From positions 29,524,598 to 29,588,597 of the forward strand of contig CM053330.1 in the NCBI GenBank assembly GCA_028583605.1: DNA of 64,000 nucleotides, in the 5' to 3' direction. The translations under genes and the position numbers were made by a program. Shown piece after piece: positions 34,040 through 46,315 of this stretch (position 1 is the stretch's first letter; the number at the start of each line of letters is the position of its first letter). The DNA comes from Dastarcus helophoroides. Taxonomy: Eukaryota; Arthropoda; Insecta; Coleoptera; Bothrideridae. The notes under the pieces are model-generated. The model saw only the letters and a program-made list of their open reading frames with translations. It ran no database searches and was not told where the DNA came from.

Positions 34040-35160
34040 AATGTCGATATCATTTCCAAATTTCGACTTTGAATTTAAAATTTTGAGAAACAATTTTGTA
34101 GAAATTCGAAAAAATTTTTGACTTTAATCCCTGCATTTCAACTTAAGTGTAGAAAATTTAATTGTAAATATGCTTAACTTTAAATTGCAAATTTTGAGAA
34201 TATTTTTTGTTTCAGAGAATAATTTTTCTTTAATGTCGTATCTGGCATTTTCACGTACATTTTCAATATAATTTTACAATTTGAAGAAAATAATTAGGAA
34301 AATCCAAATTTGCGCTTGTTATTCTTAGGAAAAGTCAAAATTTCTAAAAATAATTGTTACAATCTTACAACTATAATTTTTAAAAAATGATCCATAAAAG
34401 TTTTAAACTTTCGAAATTGAAATAAAAAATATATTCGATGATTAGACTAGTTTTTGAATAAGAAAAATCGAAAATTCAAAGTTTGCTTTCTTAACGTTTT
34501 AAGAGAAAAATTAGAAATTTCTTTGAACTTGTTTCGATCTTTTTTAGTTTCTGGATTTGGACATTTCTCTTGAAATTTTGAGAAATAAGAAATGAAAGAA
34601 AATTTTAAATTCTTTCTTAAAATTTTAACTTTTGTTGTTAAATATCGACATTATTGTCAACTTTTTGAAATTAAAAAAAAATTAGAAATCCCCACTCACT
34701 TCAAATTTAAAACTGGGAAAACGTCGAAATTTTTGAAAAAATCCAAAACATTTCTAAAATTAAACTTATTCCTTTGTCGAAATTTTGATTCTTTCTTCTT
34801 GAATTTAAGCTCTAAATTTAAAGTTGAAATTTCCATATGCTTCTTGAAACTTCAGGAAATATTTGGAGTTTGGAAAAAATGTTTCATTTCAATAAACTAA
34901 ACATTTCGTGTTTTAACCGGAGGTTTTTAGAAAAAACTTGAAACGTTAAAAAAAATTACTCAATTTATAATTTTATGAAGAAAATGTGTAATACAAACTA
35001 GAAATTTCGAGAGAAATCTTTAAAGTGTCTAAAAAAATGGTGCTCCACATCTCGATTTGAACATTGGAAGTGCGAAATTAAAGCTGAAAGTTCGAGTTTA
35101 AAACTTTAATGTTTAGACTTTTACGTTAAAAAGCAATTACTCGTAAAAAGCCAAAATATC
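34040..35160. repeat. AT-rich low-complexity block, mixed strand
   Basis: AAATTTCGA / TCGAAATTT-type sequence. The open frame at 34,592-34,900 is a Lys/Phe/Leu-rich repeat translation, not a gene. Confidence 0.6.
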
Positions 35161-35235
35161 ACCTTCAAAAATCTAGAAAAATCCGTGTGAAGACAAATTC
35201 ATCAATAATGTCAGTTCTCAATGCAACTTCAAATA

Positions 35236-35449
35236 AAATTGCATGTATTATTCGTTGTATACATTTTAGGTGGTTTTTAATGCTCATTTTCTTTACGCTA
35301 GAGGCTGAATTTTGAAAAATTCCTGTTATTACAGGAATTTCAGACTTAAAATTCAATTGCGTGTATTTTTCGTTGTATATATTTTAGGTGGTTTTTAATG
35401 ATCATTTTCACTACGCTAGAGGCTGAATTTTGAAAAATTCCTGCTATTA
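35236..35449 (+). repeat. Tandem duplication with 118-bp period
   Basis: Two nearly identical copies contain TGTATT-TTCGTTGTATA, ATTTTAGGTGGTTTTTAATG, CTACGCTAGAGGCTGAATTT and TGAAAAATTCCTG. They start at about 35,236 and 35,354. Their similarity is far higher than in the surrounding decayed repeats, so the duplication is recent. Confidence 0.8.
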
Positions 35450-35774
35450 AGGCAATTGTTGGACGTGGTCTGTCAGCCAATGTTTACAGACATATTAAGC
35501 AGATATCCACCAAAATAATTATTTTGTTATTTCGTACCAAGATATCAAATTACTTCAATTTCAAATAACCGAAAATGTTCAAAACACTCTGTAGATGAAA
35601 CTTTATGAAACAGGTCGCATTTAAAGCCAAAATTTTAAATAATAAAATTTTGGAAGGAATGTTTAAATTCTCAAAACTAAGTTATATTAAAGAAAAAAAA
35701 TCTTGAAATTTTGGAATTCTAAAAAACTCGAATTATAAGAAGCTACAACAAAAGTTCGAAAAAAGAGTTGATAT

Positions 35775-35930
35775 TTTCAGGGCTTCGGAACCGTATTATT
35801 TTAGTTCCGGTTTTCGTTTTTCGTTCCGGGAAAAAATTTATAGGTTCAGTTTTTGTTCCGGTTTTTGTTACGACAAAATAACAGTTTTTTCCGGTTTTCG
35901 GTTTTTGATTCAGCTCCGAGTGACTCATTT
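35775..35930 (+). repeat. CCGGTTTTCGGTTC-type minisatellite island (1 of 4)
   Basis: Repeated TTCCGGTTTTCG / GTTCCGG / AACAGTTTTTTCCGG pieces occur in a GC-richer patch. Related islands are at 38,965-39,085, 41,525-41,625 and 42,185-42,295; several contain GGTTCGAAGCCCTG or its complement. The minus strand is open and Lys/Thr/Glu-rich here, a consequence of the repeat. Confidence 0.7.
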
Positions 35931-38900
35931 TTTATTTTCTTTTAAAGAAAAAAATATTTTGGGTCATTTCGAAACAAAAGTCCAAATTTCAGAAAAGAAC
36001 CTGAAATTTAGAAAAAAATTTAAAGTGAAATTTAAAATTTCGAATTAGGTTGAAATTTTGCGTAGAAAATATTTTTTTTTAGAAAATGTAGGAATTGTAA
36101 GCTTGTAATCTAACTTTTAAAATAAAGAGTATTTTAAATTAAAAACTTTAAATTTCGAAATTTTGAGTTTAAATTATTCAGAAATAATGTTAAAAAGCTT
36201 AGAAAAGTAATATAAACAATATCTAGAATTTGGAGTAAAATTTTCAGAAAAAAAGATAACAGTATTAAGTTGCAAAATTCCGATTTGAACTAGAGATTTT
36301 AAGTTTCGAGAAAATACTCGAAAGATCGAGTTGAAGGTCAAATTGTTATGAATAAAATGAAAACTTTAAAATTTGTTTACATAAATTTTAATTTTTCTTT
36401 CAAATTTTGACTACGTTCTTAAAAGAGTGAGTTAAACGCCTTTTATGTTTTTAATGTCGTGAAATCATTCAAATTTAGGCATCGTTCTAGGAATAAATCT
36501 AAATTTCGATTCAATTATTGATCAAAGTTAAAAAAACAAACTAAATTGATAAATAAAAATTTCTCAAGATGTCAACTATTTCTAGTAATTCTGAGTAAAA
36601 GGTGTTTTAGACATTCGAATTTAGAGATTGAGGCTTAAATATTAAAAAAGTCATAATTTTTGGAAAAAGACTACATTTCATGTTTGAAATCGAAATTTTA
36701 GGAAAAAAACACAGCAATTTAAATATGAAATTTCTAATTTCTAAAAAAAAAGTCAAATCTATCTTTACTATCTTTATCAAAATTTCTAATTATTTTTAGA
36801 CATTTTGAAGTTTTCAGGAAATTTGGAGAAGACATTTCGAAGTTATTTTCAACATTTTATTATGTTCTGAAGAGTCTAAGTTCAAATCTGAAATTTTAAT
36901 TTTTTTAAGATAAAAATAGCCTAAATTTGAAGAGAAAAATATCAACATTTTTCGAAATATTTAAAATTTGATTGAAAGTGAAAAACTTTTGTCAAAGATT
37001 AAGCTTTAATAACTAGATTTCCATTTTTCTAGAAACTTCAAATTTTTAAGCAAATGTTAATGATTCCAAATTTTATCAAAATTCCGAGTTAACATTTTTA
37101 AACTCTCAAATTGATGAAAATGTTTGATACACTTTTAAGTTTTTTTACAAGCAGTTTTTTCTCAAATGTGGCGATTAAAGTCAAAAACTCGATATGCCGA
37201 AATTTTGTGATTGAAGTCAGATCTCGTAAACAATGAAGATCGAAAACCGATTAAAGTAAAATTTTTCTGATTAAGCTGATTTTTTTTTGAACTTGTGACC
37301 TTAGAACTCGAAATTTTGAAAAAAACTGGACAGTTTAAAATTGAAGTCGAAATAAAGTCGATATTTTGATTCCAAAGTTAAAATTTTAAGAAAAAAGTAA
37401 AAATTTAAATTTCAAACCGAATATTTTGAGAGAGAACTCAAAGTTTGAACCAAAACCAAAGATTTTAAGAAACTTCTGGTATTTTAGATTTAAAAAATTT
37501 GAAGCTACTAATAGCGCGGGTAAAATTCCAAATTATAAAAAAAATTAGTTTTAACCAAAAACCTCAAAAATATTTAGGTTTCTTAGAAAGTTTGTATCAA
37601 AATGAAAAAATTATTTATTTTCGAAAATTGATCGAATTTCATGTTTAAATTTGACATTTAGAAACTCGAAAGTTTATACTAAACAAAATTATAAATTTCT
37701 ATTTTTTCTTGATATGTTCGAATTTTTCTCATGTCTGGTTAACTTGAAATTTATTTTTATCAATTTTAAGCTTCTCTGGACATTTAAACTTTTTTGTGGG
37801 GGTTAGGTTTGAAATTTTAAGGTTAAACTTGAAATTTCGAGAAAAAAGTTCGATTTATAAAATTTTTTACTTTAATTTCAAAATTGAAAAATAAGGCCGA
37901 ACTTTTAAGACTTTCTTAGGAAAGAAAATTCTGAATTCAATCTTGAACCTTAATATTTTTCTCTAAAATTTTGATATAAAACTCGTACTTTATACTTTTT
38001 TTTAGAGATTTTGACTTTTGATCTCAAAATTTTGACTTTCATCTCAAAGTTTCAACTTTTTCTCAAAATTTGGAATTTAAACTCAAAATTTAGACCTTTT
38101 TCTCGAAAGATCGTGTTAGAACTGAATTCTGGTGAATAACTTTTATTTTTTTTCTTTCAAAATTTGGTATTTTTTTAAATTCTGTGTTTCAATTTTAGAG
38201 TTGAAAATTCGAAGATATTTTTGTTTTAAGAGTTTTCCATCATTTCAAAGTTTTGCAAAACATTTTTTCATTTAAAGTTGAAAATTATACTTATAAATTT
38301 CCAGTTTTTCTGTTTGAATTTTTTTTCAAAATTTCGAGCTTAAACTAAAAATCTGAAAATTGGATTCTTTAAAATAAATTTATTTCGAATAATTTTTAGA
38401 ATTTTTGAGCTTTGTCTCAAATTTCTCACCTTAATGTTAATTTTCTTATTTTTTTTTATTTTACAGTTGAAATTTTGCTCTTTTTAAAAATTTTGACTTC
38501 AGTCTGAAATCATGAATTTGCTAAATAAAATCGGATATCTCTATTCTTGATAATGACCGCAGGTCACATAAGAAGTTACTGCAAGCCATGTATGTCTCCC
38601 GAGCTACGGATTAGGCAAGTGTAAACCCAGAATTTTGAGAAAAAAAGGTGAAATAAAAAAAATTCGAAATTTATTTAATCAATATTCTACAAAATTTAGA
38701 TTTAAATATTAGTGATAAATATTGAAATATTTAAAAGTAAAGCTCAGTATTTCTAGAAAAATTCAAAATTTTAAATTTAAAGCTGACATCTATGGGACAA
38801 AATAAAATTCAGATTTTTAGTTAAAAAAAGTTAAAAGTTTCGAAGAATCTCGTGAACAATGCGATAATAATAATTAAGCAAAAATATTAGATTAAAAATC

Positions 38901-38964
38901 GAGGTTTTAAATGTAAAATTGAGACTAAAGAGTGGAGGTTTTGTTAACTGTGGACTTTTGAATC

Positions 38965-39085
38965 TGCACTGAACCGAAATAAACCGATATTTTCTTTTCG
39001 GCTCGGTTCCGGTTTTCGCTCCGACAGAAATAAGGGTTTTTTTTTCGGTTTTCGGTTCAGTTCTGGTTCGAAGCTGTAGTAAAAT
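38965..39085 (+). repeat. CCGGTTTTCGGTTC-type minisatellite island (2 of 4)
   Basis: The island contains AACCGAAATAAACCGATATT, GGTTCCGGTTTTCGCTCCGA and GGTTCGAAGC. The first two pieces are nearly identical to 42,185-42,295. Confidence 0.7.
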
Positions 39086-39870
39086 TCTGAACTTTTAGGA
39101 AAAAAAACTTTTAAGAAAAAAGCGACGTGTCAAAAAAGAAAAAAAAATAAAAACTTTTAAGAAAGAGAACAAAAAGAAATTAAAAAATTCTCTATTTGAG
39201 ATTGAGAATTGTTTTTAAATTTTAGAGTCTTCTGCGAAATTTCGACACTTCGACTTTTTCTTCAAAGTTGTGTTTTCAATTTCCAGTCTTTTTTTCCAAA
39301 ATTTCCACTTCTAAACCCATAATTCTGCTTTTTTTTAAACTGAAGTCGAGTTTGTTTTCGAAAGCTTAATTTTTCCTAAAATTCTTAGTTTATATTTTCA
39401 GTTTCCGCTTTTTTTCCGAACATTTCGATTTTAAACATGAAATGATTTTTTCGAAATTTTATCTATGATCTTTAATTATCGATTTGTTTTCCTAGCATTA
39501 TTAAAATTGCTTTAAAGTTTCTTTAATCTTGAAATATCTAATTTGTCCAAAATTTCCAGTTTACGTCTTCGATTTTTCTTTTATTTTCTAAAATCTGTAG
39601 TCTAATCACATAATTTTGATTTAAAGAAATAATAATTTTATTTTAACTTCGAAGTGAACTTCATTTGAAACTCAAAGCGTCGAAATTAGGTTTTCACGAA
39701 GAAGTTGTTTTAATGAAATTGAAAGTGTGACCAAAAAATTCGAATTCTCAAAAAGTCGATAAATAATAATAATCGGAGTTTCAGTAAAGTAAACGTTTTT
39801 TTTCTCACAAATAAAAGTTTGTTCTAATTTATTATTAAATAAAGTAATTTTACTTTGTAAGAGTTATTAT

Positions 39871-41012
39871 GTTAATACCACGAACACCTTCTGTGTAGAT
39901 AATTTCAGATCATTATTTAAATTGGTATTCAAATTATTTTGTATTTAATATCCCTTTCTCAGAAACGATTCGTTTTTCTCACATGCTGTATTTGCGGACA
40001 TGAATATAAGGTAATAATATATGATCAGTTCTTTTAGATTATTAATTTTTATTAGTAAACTGAAAAAGCAAACAAGTAAAGTGTTTCAAATACAACCGCA
40101 GGATCACAATATCACTGTAATGGCCCATGGCGCCCTTGACAATAGCATTATAGCCAAGAAGACTATAATGCTATAAGTCTTCTTGATTATAGCTAGTACC
40201 ACGTCTCCTACCTTTTATAAATAGGAAAGCTGATTTTTTTAGTAAGAATCCCACACAGACACAAATTTTCAAATGTTTTCTCAGATTTTCCATTTTAAAT
40301 TAAAAATGTTTACCTTGATTTTGCGGTTGTTTCAATAAATCACGAATTTTCTTTCGAAACTTCAATCTTCGTTTAGACTTTAACTTTGCAATCTTAATTT
40401 TCTTCTAATATTTCGATTTACAATTCAAAATTTCTACTTCCATGGAAAAAACTTAAAGGAGAAATAATTTTAATTTTTAAAATGTCGAATGAACACTGTC
40501 AAATTAATTTTTTTCCCTAATTTCGCGATATATGCAAAAATTATACTTTTTCCTGAAATCATGATTTTTTTCGAAATTTTAAACTAAATTGAGAAATATT
40601 ATATCATTTTTCAAAATATTACGTGTGATTCAAAAATTCAATTTTCTCTCAAATTTTATACTTTAACACGCGAAGCTAAATTTTTGTCGTGATTTTGACA
40701 TAGATAGATTTTCCGAAATTTCAAATATTTTTCCCAAATTTACATTTTTAGTGTTTACTTTTTTTCCAAAAATTTTGACTAACCAGAGTTTTCGACTTTA
40801 AAGATTTAGCTTAACACGGTGAAATTTCTCTTAAGCGAACACTTTGGGACTGCCAAAATATGTCTGCCTAATGGAGATGTCGGTTCATGAAAAATTGTAA
40901 TCAAATTTTGTATGATTACTGATGCTTTCTACTTTTTTAAAATCATCAGAAGTGTTAATATTTTTGGCTTATGTATAATCTGCAAAAATTAAATCATTAT
41001 TATTTTTTCTTT
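39871..41012. other. Intergenic, with a 31-nt palindrome at 40,155-40,185
   Basis: CAAGAAGACT, then TATAATGCTAT, then AAGTCTTCTTG form a near-perfect palindrome. The rest is AT-rich, with AAATTTCGA-type sequence at 40,260-40,800. No gene is seen. Confidence 0.55.
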
Positions 41013-41195
41013 TTTGGTGGAACGCATTGGTCCTTGGTTATCTTCAAAAATTAAAATACAAATCTTGATCCCTGAAATCAATAAAGATTCTCTTTGAAGA
41101 TGACAGCTTGGCTATCGAAACGCGTTAGAGCAACCTTTGTTGTGTTTTTTAATCTTTCTTGGTTTCAGGGGACAAGATTTGTATTTCAATTATTA
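41013..41195 (-). mobile_element. Foldback element, central part deleted (copy 4)
   Basis: The left arm GGTGGAACGCATTGGTCCTT...CAAATCTTGATCCCTGAAA joins the right arm TTTGAAGATGACAGCTTGGC, TATCGAAACGCGTTAGAGC, CTTGGTTTCAGGGGACAAG, ATTTGTATTTCAATT. The inner left-arm segment is missing. The hammerhead-like core is altered (CTTTGAAGA in place of CTCTGAAGA). ATTATTAT on both sides may be part of a target duplication. Confidence 0.75.
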
Positions 41196-41399
41196 TCTTT
41201 GAATATGAAGTTAGTGTTGACTTTAATATTTTTAAAACATTGCTGCCAATGCGTATTGCTTCAGAAATTTTTCATATTGCTAAAAAATCATTGAATTCTA
41301 CTATACTACATTTATGTTTATTATTGGTATCCTTTGAATGCTATCAACAAATTTCACTTTTATCAATATAGATTCTTAACCAAAAATTAAAACATAGAA

Positions 41400-43690
41400 T
41401 GCTTTGAGGTTTTTCATAATCTTTGATCAAAAATTTAAATCAAATTTTAGAAAACCAAAAAAAGTTTAAATTTGGGAAAAAAGCCCAATTTTAAGAAAGA
41501 TAATATTAAGAAATCTAAGACCAGGGCTTCAAACCGCTATTTTTTTCTTTCCGGTTTCCGGTTTTCGTTCCGGCAAAAATAACGGTTTTTTGGGGTTTTC
41601 GGTTTTCGATTCATTTCTCATTTTTTGGTTTTTAAAAGTTCTGCGAATTAAAAATTGATTTTTGAACATAATTTAAAAAATGTGATGTTTTTTATTTTCG
41701 TTAATACGTCAATACGTTACGTAACTACTCTCACCTTTCCTAAAATTAAAGGAACATATTTTTTTAAGTTTAAAAATTTCATGCTGAAATTCTGAATTTT
41801 GAGTACAATTTGAAAGTAAAAAATTCAGGAAAAATCGAAAATTTGACTAATAATTTCAAAAAATAAAGATATCAAATTAGCGAAAAAATTGAAATTTAAA
41901 GAAAATGAATGAAAACCAGGCTACTAATTTATTCCAAAGATACAAAGGGGGATTTTTTCATTTTAAACTTGAAATTGAAGTGCAGATTTAAAGAAAAAGT
42001 CGAAAATAGTGAAAAAAGATTCAAGTTAAAACTTAAAATTTTAATTTGGGTTAACATTTTAAAAATAAAGTCGATATATATAAAGTTGCATGAAATTGTG
42101 TAAAATTTTGAAAAAAAATTAAAATTTCAAAAAAAAATTCCAGTCTTAAGCATAAAATAAAAACTCTTTTAAGTATATAAATACGATGAACCGAAATAAA
42201 CCGATATTTTTTTTCGGTTTCGTTCCGGTGTTCGCTCCGACGAAAATAACGGTTTTTTTCGGTTTTCGGTTCCGTTTCGGTTCGAAGCCCTGCATAAGAC
42301 ATTAAATTTTGAGGTACAAGACAAAATTTCAAAAATAAGATGCATTTTAAGGGACAGGTTAAAGATTTTCGAAAGTCAAGTAAAAAAACGTTTTTTGAAG
42401 AATGCCGCCAAAATTTTAAGAAAAAGGTCTTGAAGTATAAATTCGTAATTTAAAAAGGATGAACTTTGAAAAAAAAAACCCAGTTATGCGAAAAATAAGA
42501 AATTTTCAGAAAATCAAATCTAAAGGGTAGGAAACGAAAAGTCAAATTTTTCAAAGGTCGATTTTTATGAAAAAAAAATACGAAATTTTCAGAAAATTTT
42601 GAAAATAAATCGCAATTTCCAAACACATTTTTAAATTTTGATTTATGTATGTATAATTAAATTTTTCTCAACATTTTTATTCGTTTCTTAACATTCCGAT
42701 CTAATTTAGAGAAAATAAACGAATTTGGGAAACTAAAAATTTCGAGAAAAAGCAAATTTCAAGGAAAAAGTCGAGATTTCCAGAAATATAAAATATTGCA
42801 TTTTAAGATAAAAATCAAAAACAAGTTAAAATTTCAGAAAAGTCAAACTTAAAAAGTTGAAGCTTTCAAAAAAAGCCGAACATTTAGAAAAATTGCGAAA
42901 TTTCAACTTTTAGGAGGAAGGGTAATTTTAAAAGAAAAAGTCAAAATTTCTACCAAATAATGAATTTTTTGGAAAAAGTCGAAATGTCGAGAAATACTAA
43001 ATATCTAATTTTGAGATAAAAATCAAAATTTCAGAAAAGGCAACTTTAAAAAACAACTAAATTCGGCTCTAAAATGTCCACATTTGCATAAAAAACTCAA
43101 TTTTGAGAATAATTAAGGAATTTCGAAAAAAAGCTGAAATTTCAGTGAGAAGGTCGAAATTTTGAAGTAAAATCGAAATTTTTGTGGCGAAAGGTAAATT
43201 TTAAGAATAAAAGTAAAATGTCGTGAACAAAGTCTAAAAAAACGAATTTTGCGAAAGAGTCTAAATAAAAAAAACAAATTTTGAAAATATAATCGAAATT
43301 CCGAGAAAAAGATGAACGTCGAGGACAAAAAAAAGACATTTCGAAAAAATCAAACTTCCGCACAGAAAATCAAATTTTGAGAAAACATTCAAATTTTAAG
43401 GAAAAACTTGAGATTTCCAGAAACGAAAATAGACAAGGCAAATTTCGAAGTAAACATCATAAATTCCAAACACCCAAAGAAGTTTTGAAAAAATTTGAAA
43501 TTTCAAAAGAGATTAAAATTTAGAAAGTTCGAAATTTCTAGAAAAATGTCGAAATGTAGTAAAATTTCAAAATGTTTCAGAGGAGTCCAATTTTGTAGAA
43601 ATTTCCAAAAAGGGTGAATTTTGAGGAAAAGTCAAAATTTTCAGGATAAAAGTAATAATTTCAAGAAAAGAGTTGAAATTTCGGGTGGGC
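41400..43690 (+). repeat. A-rich low-complexity block
   Basis: AAAAAGTCGAAATTTC-type units, A-rich on the + strand, strongest at 42,360-43,690. It contains two of the CCGGTTTTCGG islands (41,525-41,625 and 42,185-42,295). Open frames inside are repeat translations. Confidence 0.65.
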
Positions 43691-43819
43691 TGCAGTTGTC
43701 TTTCCACATTTAATGAGGGTAGCAGTTGTTTCCCAAGCAGGGTTCAATTGTCTCCTAAACCTACAGTAACTCACAGCTTAAATGGTGCAGTTATCATATT
43801 TTATTATAAAAGAACATTT

Positions 43820-43915
43820 TTTTAAGTTTAATCCACTCGCAAAGGGTAACCCCATTATGCTTTTAAAGCACTGCGAGTAGGATACAGAAACAAGGATAGA
43901 TGGCGATGAGCCGCA
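43820..43915 (-). mobile_element. 3' tail of the Jockey/CR1-like LINE (copy 3)
   Basis: TTTAATCCACTCGCAAAGGG, TAACCCCATTATGCTTTTAA, then AGCACTGCGAGTAGGA and GATAGATGGCGATGA. This is nearly identical to 55,497-55,580, the 3' end of copy 4. It is an extreme 5' truncation of about 100 bp. Confidence 0.85.
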
Positions 43916-44224
43916 CATAAAAATAAGCAAATGAAAACTGGGGGAAATCTTGCTTGTAGTAAATAGGGGTATGTATATGTAATTTACCCCTAGAATGATA
44001 TAAATACAATGCTGACAATAACCAAAATATAAATAAAAATTTGTGGAAACCGGTAAATTCAGCATCACAGCTTAAAAGATGCAGGCTGCAGCACTTGCCC
44101 ATATCATCAGAATTACGGAAGATTTTTCCAATTTAGCTTATCATTAGATGTTTATAATAGTAAATCCTAATTTTATGGCATATTATTTATGCCAAATGTT
44201 TGTAAAACAGACACAAATAGCTGT

Positions 44225-44680
44225 GCGGACCGTCATACCACAATTGAGAAGTCACAAATGATGATTAACCATTTTAATAATGGTTACAACTATAGAAAAT
44301 TGCTAAAATGGTCAAAAAGGTCAAGAAACAGTTTAATATATTATAAAACATTATTTTAAAATAAAATGGGATTTAAAATAAATTAACAAAAGCTTATAAC
44401 AAAATTTTTACTCAATACGACAAGGAGCAGATGTAAGAACAAGCAACTCCAAATTAAGTGCCTCAAAGTTAACAATAGAAGTTCAGAAGTCATCAAAAAA
44501 CAATGTTGCACAACACGTGATGCTTTGGGCTTGTATGTCTTTTGTCAGGGTCGGCAAAATACACTTTAGTGATGGTAGAATGGGTTAGTATTACTGTTTC
44601 AAAATTTTAAAACAGTTCTTAGAATATAGTGCTGAAAAATTAAACATTCAACAGAATTTTCAATATTTTTACCAAAAACA
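44225..44680 (+). mobile_element. Tc1-like transposase remnant
   Basis: Scattered fragments in Tc1 order. SHK-MMINHFNNGYNYRKLL at about 44,250-44,310 is the helix-turn-helix start. QHVMLWACMSFVRVGKIHFS, then DGRM, lies at about 44,510-44,580, where the family has VMVWGCFS...G.LHFIDG. LKQFLEYSAEKLNIQQNFQY lies at about 44,605-44,665, where the family has NLLPSAEKLG...F.F. The catalytic triad is not intact, and the gypsy fragment begins immediately afterwards. No TIRs are identified. Confidence 0.65.
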
Positions 44681-45929
44681 TGGTGGATGTTAGGATCATG
44701 TCTGTTCAGCCAGAAGACGGATGGACTGTTGAAGATCTTCGAAAGCTACAGAAGAGCGACGCTGATATCGGACCCATATTGGAATGGAAAGAAGCTGGAG
44801 ATAGACCGGAATCACAAGAGGTTTCCGACAGAAGTCCAGCTCTTAAGAATTTGTGGGCTCAATGGAAATCCCTCCAGATAGAGGACGGGGTGCTGAAAGC
44901 GTGTCAACTTACAGTTGGTGGTGCCTCAGGAAAAGATTCCACAGGTCTTGTGGGAGGTGCACAATGGAACCTCTGGTGAACATTTAGGGATGATAAAGAC
45001 CCTGGAGAAGGTTCGGAAGCGGTTCTATTGGGTTAACTGCAGGGAGGACGTCGAGCGGTGGTGTCGGAAATGTGCCACCTGGGTCCCCGTATAAGAACCA
45101 AAGGGGCCCTGAAGCAGTATAATGTGGGAGCTCCATTTGAAAGAATTGCAATCGACGTGGCAGGGCCATTCCCAACATCATACCATGGAAACAAGTACAT
45201 TCTGGTAGCCGTGGATTATCTCAGTAATTGGCCTGAAGCTTACGCCATCTCGAACCAGGAAGCTACCACAGTCGCAAGGGTTCTTGTCGACAACTTCATC
45301 TGTCGATTTATTGTTCCCTTGGAACTACACTCGGACCAAGGAAGGAACTTCGAATCGGGGGTCTTTCAAGAGGTGTGTCGTCTTCCTGGAATAAAGAAAA
45401 CTCGAACGAGACCTCTTCATCCACAGTCTGATGGAATGGTGGAAAAATTTAACAGGACCTTGAAGGAACATCTTTCGAAGGTCGTTTCCAAGCATCAGAT
45501 AGACTGGGACCGACCTCTACCACTATTTTTAATGACCTATCGCGCGGCAACTCATAAAACAACGGCAGACTCCGGCAACAGTGATCTTCGGGAGGGACCT
45601 GCGCCTTCCGTGTGACCTGGTGTTTGGATCGCCAAGGGAGACCTCCAGGAAGGCGATGGGTTTCGTAGACGGCTTGAGGGAAGACAAGATATGACGTGAA
45701 TGCCAACCATGGTGGTTTCAACGAGGGCGAATTGGTATGGCTATACAACCCTCATTGAAGGAAAGAAGTTTCGCCGAAATTTACGCCATCTTGGGAAGGG
45801 CCGTATAAAGTGCTGAAGAGGATCAACGACTTGGTGTACAGGATCCAGCTTAGCCCCAGGACTAAGATGAAGGTGGTACACCTGAACAGACTGTGCAAGT
45901 ATAGTGGCGAAGTGACTGATTGGAATTGA
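44680..45929 (+). mobile_element. Ty3/gypsy integrase region, 5'-truncated and broken
   Basis: This is the 3' third of a gypsy pol gene. In order: a spacer with DGWTVEDLRKLQKSDADIGP; an HHCC zinc finger (two His near 44,963-44,990, CRKC near 45,070) in a shifted frame; and the integrase core at 45,058-45,615 with the D, D, E residues in IDVAGPFPTS, HSDQGRNFES and DGMVEKFNRT. The C-terminal domain to a stop at 45,927 is again frame-shifted. At least three frame breaks and a missing gag/protease/RT show it is inactive. A purine tract (AAGCGGGAGGCAC) precedes the LTR, as expected for the plus-strand primer. Confidence 0.9.
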
Positions 45930-45959
45930 TCGGGACGATCAGTCTTAAGCGGGAGGCAC

Positions 45960-46315
45960 TGTAACGAAACGTTTATTATAGAATTTAGTACGTAAGAGAG
46001 TTTTCTAGAAAGATCCAATAAGGGGAAAGCGGTCGCGATAACGAAGCAAACGGCAGATAAGCGTTCCAGAAATTTCGGCAAACGATAAGCCTTATCTGCG
46101 GGATTTTTCTAGAACCTGGGAGCCAAAACTATATAAGGCGGTCGCCTTTCCTTCGAGTTAGTTAGAGTCAGTCAGAATCATTACTGAGTTAGCAGTTAGA
46201 AGTAAATAAGTGAGTTCATTATTCAGTTGTATTGTTCTGAGTTTAGTTTGGTAATAAAGTGGGTATTATTCAATTCACGTGTTAATAATCAATTCGACCC
46301 GATAAGCCTGTAACA
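45960..46315 (+). mobile_element. 3' LTR of the gypsy element
   Basis: The LTR is 356 bp, from TGTAACGAAACG to GCCTGTAACA. It holds a TATATAAGGCGGTC promoter-like block at about 46,130 and AATAAAGTGGGTATTA near its end. It matches the solo LTRs at 10990 and 16674. No 5' LTR is present in the window for this copy. Confidence 0.88.

Larger units (their letters stand above)
35560..39870. repeat. Long AT-rich low-complexity block, mixed strand
   Basis: About 4 kb of the GAAATTTCGA-type sequence with no gene seen. Two CCGGTTTTCGGTT-rich islands lie inside (35,775-35,930 and 38,965-39,085). The segment at 38,540-38,640 is the only more complex stretch, and I do not recognise it. Confidence 0.6.

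Noticed and set aside
43778..44102. Minus-strand frames of 79 and 96 codons
   Set aside because: They run over the 3' UTR of LINE copy 3 and AT-rich flank and have no family resemblance.
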